Shown: piece after piece, positions 7,678-11,572 of the stretch
How the letters are laid out: each line of letters opens with the position of its first letter
Numbering within the stretch: the stretch's first letter is position 1
From: Rubrivivax sp.
GTDB lineage: Bacteria; Pseudomonadota; Gammaproteobacteria; Burkholderiales; Burkholderiaceae_C
Reading direction: 5' to 3'
DNA: 11,572 bases
Assembly (NCBI GenBank): GCA_027484885.1
Contig: JAIXSD010000103.1
Location: 1 to 11,572 of the forward strand
Position numbers and translations under genes: made by a program
The notes under the pieces: generated by a model
Told to the model about the DNA's origin: nothing
The model's input: the letters and a program-made list of their open reading frames with translations, nothing else
The model's database searches: none

Positions 7678-8280
7678 GTGAGCAGCAAGGGCAAGATTCT
7701 CGTAGTGGACGATGACCGTCTGGTTCTGGCGACCCTGACCTATGGTCTGGCGCAGGCCGGTTTCGAAGTCATCGATGCCGACAATGGCGACGATGCCATC
7801 CTGTTGGCGCGCGAGCACCGCCCCGAACTGGCCCTGCTGGACATCCGCATGGAAGGCCTGAGCGGCTTCGACGTCGCCGCCTACTTGCGCGAGTACCTGC
7901 AAATCCCCTTCATGTTCCTCTCGGCCTTCGCCGACGAGGAAACCGTGGCCAAGGTCAAGGAACTGGGTGCAGTGGCCTATCTGGTCAAGCCCCTGGACAT
8001 CCACCAGATCGTGCCCGCCGTGGAGGCCGCCTTTGCCAACCGCCGCCAGAGCGGCCCGGCTGAGCCCGGCCCGGCCGCGCGGCGCGAGCCGCATCCGGTG
8101 CTGGACGAGGTGCAGGCGATTGCCGTGGGTGTGCTGATGCACCGTTACTCGCTGTCGCGCGCCGATGCCCTGGCCCGGTTGCAAAAGCTCAGCGCCAGTG
8201 AAGGCCGCTCGGACACCGAGCAGGCCCGCCTGCTGGTCGAGGCCCTGGAGATGCTGGCTCAGCCGGCCAATGTGAAGTAG
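7678..8280 (+). CDS. Response regulator with receiver and RNA-binding ANTAR domains
   Basis: The product is 200 residues, the usual size of AmiR/PdtaR/EutV-type regulators. Residues about 5-120 are a receiver domain: acidic pocket Asp11-Asp13 (KILVVDDDRL), phosphoacceptor Asp55 (ELALLDIRMEGLSG), Ser82 (MFLSAF) and Lys104 (YLVKPLD). Residues about 141-197 are an ANTAR domain: AIAVGVLMHRYSLSRADALA then RLQKLSASEGRSD, giving the AxxxLMxR and (S)xxxA pattern of the three-helix RNA-binding fold. The acidic residue usual after the Ser and the aromatic usual after the Ala are replaced (Arg, Leu). In this family, phosphorylation promotes dimerisation and binding to paired RNA hairpins, preventing transcription termination (family knowledge). 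The GTG start is chosen from the GGGGGA site 9 nt upstream. The multi-PAS HisKA_2 kinase upstream is the likely phosphodonor, as such kinases typically pair with ANTAR regulators. The 3' end overlaps the convergent kinase gene by 22 bp. Confidence 0.88.
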   Translation: MSSKGKILVVDDDRLVLATLTYGLAQAGFEVIDADNGDDAILLAREHRPELALLDIRMEGLSGFDVAAYLREYLQIPFMFLSAFADEETVAKVKELGAVAYLVKPLDIHQIVPAVEAAFANRRQSGPAEPGPAARREPHPVLDEVQAIAVGVLMHRYSLSRADALARLQKLSASEGRSDTEQARLLVEALEMLAQPANVK

Positions 8281-9854
8281 AAGCGGGCGCCCTCGCCCAC
8301 AGCCGACTCGGCCCAGATGTCGCCACCATGGCGGCGCACGATGCGCCGCACTGAGGCCAGGCCCACACCCGTGCCCTGGAAATCGCTGGCGCTGTGCAGG
8401 CGCTGGAACACGCCGAACAGACGGTCGGCAAAGCGCATATCAAAACCGGCCCCGTTGTCGCTGACGCGGTAAATCCACTGGCCTTCTTCCTCCTGCGCCT
8501 CGAAACGGATCTGCGCCTGCGCGCATTTGCCGCTGTACTTCCAGGCATTGCCGAGCAGGTTTTCCAGCACCATGCGCAGCAAGGTCGGGTCGCCCTGCAC
8601 CACCATGCGTGGCTGAATGTGCACAGTCACCGAACGCTCGGGCGCACTGCGACGCAACTCTTCCACCACAAAACCGGCCAGCTGCGAGAGATCCACCGGC
8701 TGGCGCGCCAGCGGCTGGGCCGAGAGCTGGGACAGGGACAGCAGGGAATCGATCATGCTGTTCATGCGCGCGGCCGCGCCCATGACCCGGTCCAGATGGT
8801 CGTTGCCAATGCGGTCCAGCAGGCGGCCGTAGTCCTCTTTCAAGATGCGGGCAAAGCCTTCGACCACGCGCAGCGGCGCGCGCAAATCGTGCGACACGGT
8901 GTAGCTGAAAGACTCATGCTCGCCGGCATCCACGGGCGCCGGCGGAGCCGGGGGCGGCAACGGCGGCAGCACCGCCAAGGCATAACTGCCCGAGGCGTCG
9001 GTATAGGGTTTGGGCAGCTGGCCGCTCAGGCGCTCGCTCAGCGCGGCCGGGAACTGGGCCTGGCAGTCCTGCCAGCGCTCGCCCACCCGGGCGCCGGCCG
9101 CGGCGGCCTGGGCGTTCTGGGCCAGCAGCACCACCGGCGGCGCCACGCTGAGCAGCCAGGCCGGGCCGGGCACGGCATCCAGCCAGGCAGTGCTGGCCTG
9201 GGCCGGGGGCTGACTGGGCACCGCCGCCGCGTCGGACTCCAGCAGGCGTGCCGTGCCGCAGTAGCCTTCGAAGCGGCCCTGGGCATCCCAGCGCGCGAGG
9301 CCGCGCAGCACCCAGGTGCCGGGTGCCAGCTCGGGTGCGATCGGCTGGAGCTGGAGTTCAAACTCAGCCGCCTGGCGGCTCAGCTGCTCGCGCAGGTCGG
9401 CACCCTCGGGCAGGTCTTCACCGGGCGCCAGGCGAAAGCGCTCCCAGAGCGTCTGGCAATGCGTGCTGCCCACCCACTGCGAGCTGAGCACATCACGCGG
9501 CCCCTGCCAGCGCACCAGGTGGTGCTCGGCGTCGGTGGCCCATTGCCAGCCGGTTTGCAGCTGCGAGAGCAAGCGGCTGTGCTGGCGCGCCTCGCGCAAG
9601 GCCTCGTGCATGCGCTGGCGGGTCAGGCGCACCCCCACATGCCAGCCCAGGCCGGCCAGCAACAGGGCCAGCACCGCGGTGCAGAACACCGTCAGCACCA
9701 CCACAGCCACGCTCAGATGCGCGGCATCTTGCAAGGTGATGAACCAGGCCATGGCGGCCAAGACCAGCAGGCCCAGCACCAGGGCCAGTGACGCAGCGGC
9801 GGCCCGACGGGGCAGTCGGCGTGTGCTGGCGCGGGCATCGCTGAGGCTGTTCAT
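8259..9854 (-). CDS. Membrane-anchored sensor histidine kinase (HisKA/HATPase_c, bacteriophytochrome-like core)
   Basis: The product is 531 residues from the ATG at 9854. An Arg-rich N-terminus is followed by two membrane segments (about 19-41 and 47-70) separated by only about five residues, so it is an inner-membrane hairpin with almost no periplasmic sensor. A PAS-like domain follows (about 100-215, starting QTGWQWATDAEHHLVRW), then a more degenerate PAS-like stretch (about 225-285) and a Pro-rich linker (PLPPPAPPAP). HisKA is SYTVSHDLRAPLRVVEGFAR with phosphoacceptor His322. HATPase_c has N box ENLLGNAWKYS (Glu431, Asn436), DNGAGFD, the FQRLH motif and GTGVGLASVRRI, ending YFTLAG. All catalytic boxes are intact. 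No receiver domain is attached. It faces against its neighbours: convergent with the ANTAR regulator, divergent from hpt. An ATG 9 nt upstream (9863) would give 534 residues; a TACAAT box 7 nt before 9854 favours the shorter form. The partner is not identified; the Hpt/receiver-GGDEF pair is a candidate. Confidence 0.92.
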   Translation of the reverse strand: MNSLSDARASTRRLPRRAAAASLALVLGLLVLAAMAWFITLQDAAHLSVAVVVLTVFCTAVLALLLAGLGWHVGVRLTRQRMHEALREARQHSRLLSQLQTGWQWATDAEHHLVRWQGPRDVLSSQWVGSTHCQTLWERFRLAPGEDLPEGADLREQLSRQAAEFELQLQPIAPELAPGTWVLRGLARWDAQGRFEGYCGTARLLESDAAAVPSQPPAQASTAWLDAVPGPAWLLSVAPPVVLLAQNAQAAAAGARVGERWQDCQAQFPAALSERLSGQLPKPYTDASGSYALAVLPPLPPPAPPAPVDAGEHESFSYTVSHDLRAPLRVVEGFARILKEDYGRLLDRIGNDHLDRVMGAAARMNSMIDSLLSLSQLSAQPLARQPVDLSQLAGFVVEELRRSAPERSVTVHIQPRMVVQGDPTLLRMVLENLLGNAWKYSGKCAQAQIRFEAQEEEGQWIYRVSDNGAGFDMRFADRLFGVFQRLHSASDFQGTGVGLASVRRIVRRHGGDIWAESAVGEGARFYFTLAG

Positions 9855-9861
9855 GCGAATC

Positions 9862-9867
9862 ATTGTA
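9862..9867 (-). promoter_or_regulatory. Possible -10 box of the reverse-strand kinase
   Basis: Read on the - strand, TACAAT ends 7 nt before the ATG at 9854, with no Shine-Dalgarno sequence between. This places the expected start site at or next to the ATG (leaderless mRNA). The -35 region is poor. A 5-bp inverted repeat, TGCCC/GGGCA with a 7-nt spacer (9877-9893), covers the -35 region and could be an operator, but such a short repeat may be chance. Confidence 0.4.
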
Positions 9868-10217
9868 CGGAGCGCGTGCCCGGCTTTTGGGCAGTCGCCG
9901 GAAACGCCGGGCGAGAGCGCCGCAGACGCTTGGATCATGTGCTTGACACTGCGGCTACATTCCATCAGTGACTGCCGGTTTGCACCCACCGCCCTGGCGT
10001 GATCCATTTGGCCTTTTCCGGCCGGTGGGCCGCTTGGCAAGGGGCAAAATAGGCAACTTCCGTCCGGCCCCTGGCCGGCCACCAATGCACATTCTGATGG
10101 GACTCTTGGGGACACACGCTTTGTCACGCCAGCCACGCTATCCTGAGCCGGTGCCTCGCGACCGCTCGCCACGCTCAGCCGGTCTGACACACTCGCCCCT
10201 GCTCCGCGTTTCCTGAC
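9868..10217. other. Divergent intergenic region between the reverse kinase and hpt
   Basis: These 350 nt separate two divergent genes and must hold the hpt promoter if hpt is not read from elsewhere. A perfect TTGACA is at 9943-9948, but the nearest -10-like hexamer (TACATT, 9956-9961) is only 7 nt away, and nothing suitable is at 16-18 nt. Other weak elements are TTGGCA at 10034 with CAAAAT at 10045, and TTGTCA at 10121 with TATCCT at 10139 (12 nt apart). None is convincing. A hairpin lies at 10064-10078. A small open frame at 9968-10216 has a Pro/Arg-rich, low-complexity translation and no family resemblance, so I do not call it. Confidence 0.4.
10064..10078. repeat. Short perfect inverted repeat (CCGGCC-CCT-GGCCGG)
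   Basis: A 6-bp G/C-only stem with a 3-nt loop lies about 140 nt upstream of hpt. No T-run follows on either strand, so it is not a classical terminator. It could be an operator or a structured leader element if the hpt transcript begins further upstream, or chance in GC-rich DNA. Confidence 0.4.
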
Positions 10218-10646
10218 ATGTCCACGCCCACGCCGATCCCTCACTCCCTGGCCGAGCCGGCCGAGCCCAGCTCGGCGGCCGCTGCGACGTCCTGCCTGGA
10301 CCCGGTGGCGCTGGACCGCCTGCGCGAGCTTGACCCTGATGGCCACAACAAGCTGATCGAGCGGGTGCTGGCCGCCTACCTCAAATCCCTGGACCGCCTG
10401 CTGCCCGAGCTGGCGGCGGCGCGTGGCGAGCAACTCGACCTTAACGTGGTGCGCCATGTCAGCCACACGCTCAAGTCATCGTCAGCCAGCCTGGGCGCCA
10501 TGGCCCTTGCCGAGCGCTGCGCCGACATTGAAAGCCGCGCACGCCAGCAGCACAGCGAGGGCCTGGAAGCCCTGCTGGACGCTATGCTGGCGGACATTCA
10601 ACAGGTGAGGTTGGCCGTGGCCAGCCTCGCCCCGACGACACCATGA
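10218..10646 (+). CDS. Stand-alone Hpt (histidine phosphotransfer) domain protein
   Basis: The product is 142 residues. After an Ala/Pro/Ser-rich N-terminal tail (about residues 1-25), residues 26-135 form a single Hpt four-helix bundle: LDPVALDRLRELDPDG, then the hallmark RHVSHTLKSSSASLGAMALA with phosphorylatable His83, the following Lys86 and the small residues after it. Hpt proteins carry phosphate between receiver domains or from a kinase-receiver hybrid to a final regulator. The stop codon overlaps the start of the downstream receiver-GGDEF gene (ATGA), so the two are very probably translationally coupled, and that receiver is the natural partner. No hybrid kinase is encoded in the window. 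There is no clear Shine-Dalgarno sequence before the ATG, so the exact start is slightly uncertain. Confidence 0.9.
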   Translation: MSTPTPIPHSLAEPAEPSSAAAATSCLDPVALDRLRELDPDGHNKLIERVLAAYLKSLDRLLPELAAARGEQLDLNVVRHVSHTLKSSSASLGAMALAERCADIESRARQQHSEGLEALLDAMLADIQQVRLAVASLAPTTP

Positions 10647-11572
10647 AATCAGCCGGCCCCCAGCTCGACGACGACCTGCCCGCACGCGCCAAGGTGCTGC
10701 TGGTCGATGACGACGAGGTCAACCTGCTGATGACCAGCGCCGCCCTGCAAGAGCGCGGCTTCGATGTCACCTCGGCCAGCAGCGGCGCACAAGCGCTGGA
10801 CATGATTGCCCATATGTCGCCCGACCTGATCGTGCTGGACGCGATGATGCCGGTGCTCGATGGATTCGAAACCTGCACCCGCCTGCGCGAGTTCCCTGGT
10901 TTTGAATCGACCCCGGTGCTGATGCTGACTGGCCTGGACGACGAGGCCTCGATCAACCGCGCCTACCAGGTCGGCGCCACCGATTTCTTCGTCAAGTCGC
11001 CCCAGTGGAGCCTGCTGGCCGGGCGCTTGCGCTACCTGCTGCGCAGCTCGCGCACCCGCATCGAGCTGGAGCGCAGCAAGGCGCGCCTGGCCCGCGCGCA
11101 AGACCTGGCCCGCATGGGCAGCTTCGAGTGGCATCTGGGCGGCGGCTTCACCCTGGCCGCCGAGGCCCTACGCGTGTTCGGCCGCGGCCCGCAAGAAGGG
11201 CTCGATTTCATCGGCGTGATGCGCATGATCCCGCACGAGGAGCGCACGCTCTTTCTGCGCCTGCTGCGCGACGTGATTGCCCACAACTCGGTGCTGGTGA
11301 CCGATCTGCCGGTGACCCTGCTCGATGGCCGCCAGCGTGTGGTCCACATCGAAGCCGAGCCTGAGTTCAACGAACACGGCAATGCCAACGGCTACACCGG
11401 CGTGATGCAGGATGTGACCGACCGCCGCCAGGCTGAGGACCGCATCCGCCAGTTGGCCCACTTCGACGCCCTGACCGGCCTGCCCAACCGCCGCCAGCTG
11501 ATCTGGCGCGTCGAGCGCGCCATCGAGCAGGCGCGCCGCGGCGGCCATGAGGTCGGCCTGCTGCTGATCGAC
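10643..11572 (+). CDS. Receiver-PAS-GGDEF response regulator (3' end outside window)
   Basis: 310 codons are visible and the frame is open to the last base, so this is an N-terminal fragment. Residues about 16-135 are a receiver domain: VLLVDDDEVN (Asp22-Asp24), phosphoacceptor Asp66 (LIVLDAMMPVLDGFE), Thr96 (LMLTGLDD) and Lys118 (FFVKSP). A helical linker (RIELERSKARLARAQDLARM) leads to a PAS domain (about 155-262, starting GSFEWHLGGG, ending VMQDVTDRRQAE). Then comes the beginning of a GGDEF domain, HFDALTGLPNRRQL (from His273), ending in GLLLID. The GGDEF signature itself lies beyond the window, so cyclase activity cannot be judged; many proteins of this design also carry a C-terminal EAL domain. 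The expected output is c-di-GMP synthesis or breakdown under phosphorelay control. The ATG sits inside the hpt stop (ATGA). Confidence 0.92.
   Translation, partial: MKSAGPQLDDDLPARAKVLLVDDDEVNLLMTSAALQERGFDVTSASSGAQALDMIAHMSPDLIVLDAMMPVLDGFETCTRLREFPGFESTPVLMLTGLDDEASINRAYQVGATDFFVKSPQWSLLAGRLRYLLRSSRTRIELERSKARLARAQDLARMGSFEWHLGGGFTLAAEALRVFGRGPQEGLDFIGVMRMIPHEERTLFLRLLRDVIAHNSVLVTDLPVTLLDGRQRVVHIEAEPEFNEHGNANGYTGVMQDVTDRRQAEDRIRQLAHFDALTGLPNRRQLIWRVERAIEQARRGGHEVGLLLID

Noticed and set aside
8394..9791. + strand open frame (465 codons) opposite the reverse-strand kinase
   Set aside because: His/Gln/Arg-rich shadow translation; the - strand encodes a complete kinase with all catalytic boxes.
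9943..9961. Sigma-70 promoter with the perfect TTGACA upstream of hpt
   Set aside because: The only -10-like hexamer (TACATT) is 7 nt away and nothing suitable lies at 16-18 nt.
9968..10216. Small + strand open frame of 82 codons before hpt
   Set aside because: Pro/Arg-rich, low complexity, no ribosome binding site or known family; it also ends directly against the hpt start in another frame.
9864..10466. Upstream extension of the reverse-strand kinase frame
   Set aside because: It would overlap hpt antiparallel and shows no domain; the membrane segment and Arg-rich N-terminus start just after the ATG at 9854.

Overview
This is a GC-rich chromosomal window of about 11.6 kb. It looks like a flagellated betaproteobacterium of the order Burkholderiales (Roseateles/Rubrivivax/Leptothrix-like). 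That placement is inferred from strong G/C preference at third codon positions and from the style of the FlgK/FlgL and signalling proteins; no 16S or other formal marker is present. I see no rRNA, tRNA, CRISPR array, insertion sequence or prophage gene. The window reads as the end of a flagellar operon followed by signal-transduction genes.

Layout. (1) 1-2793, + strand: the C-terminal part of flgK, then complete flgL, the two hook-filament junction proteins. (2) 2821-3999, +: an HDOD protein with a degenerate EAL-like N-terminus, 27 nt behind flgL and probably in the same transcript. (3) 4038-7511, +: a large soluble histidine kinase of 1157 residues, with about seven PAS or PAS-like segments ahead of a HisKA_2-type core. 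(4) 7678-8280, +: its likely partner, a 200-residue response regulator with a receiver domain and an RNA-binding ANTAR domain. (5) 8259-9854, - strand: a membrane-anchored classical histidine kinase whose 3' end overlaps the regulator's 3' end by 22 bp. (6) 9855-10217: a divergent intergenic region of about 360 bp. (7) 10218-10646, +: a stand-alone Hpt phosphotransfer protein. (8) 10643-11572, +: a receiver-PAS-GGDEF protein cut by the window end, whose start overlaps the hpt stop (ATGA).

How the genes may work together. Flagellar filament assembly is next to c-di-GMP-linked and phosphorelay genes. The HisKA_2 kinase and ANTAR regulator resemble the PdtaS/PdtaR and EutW/EutV pairs, which act on RNA (antitermination) rather than on DNA promoters. 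The Hpt and receiver-GGDEF pair looks like the end of a second phosphorelay whose output is c-di-GMP; the reverse-strand kinase is a candidate, unproven, phosphate source. The most interesting element is the pairing of a very large multi-PAS cytosolic sensor with an RNA-binding output directly downstream of flagellar structural genes.

Most long open frames on the opposite strands (for example 2563-3990 and 4053-5864 on -, 8394-9791 on +) are GC-rich shadows of these genes and are not annotated.
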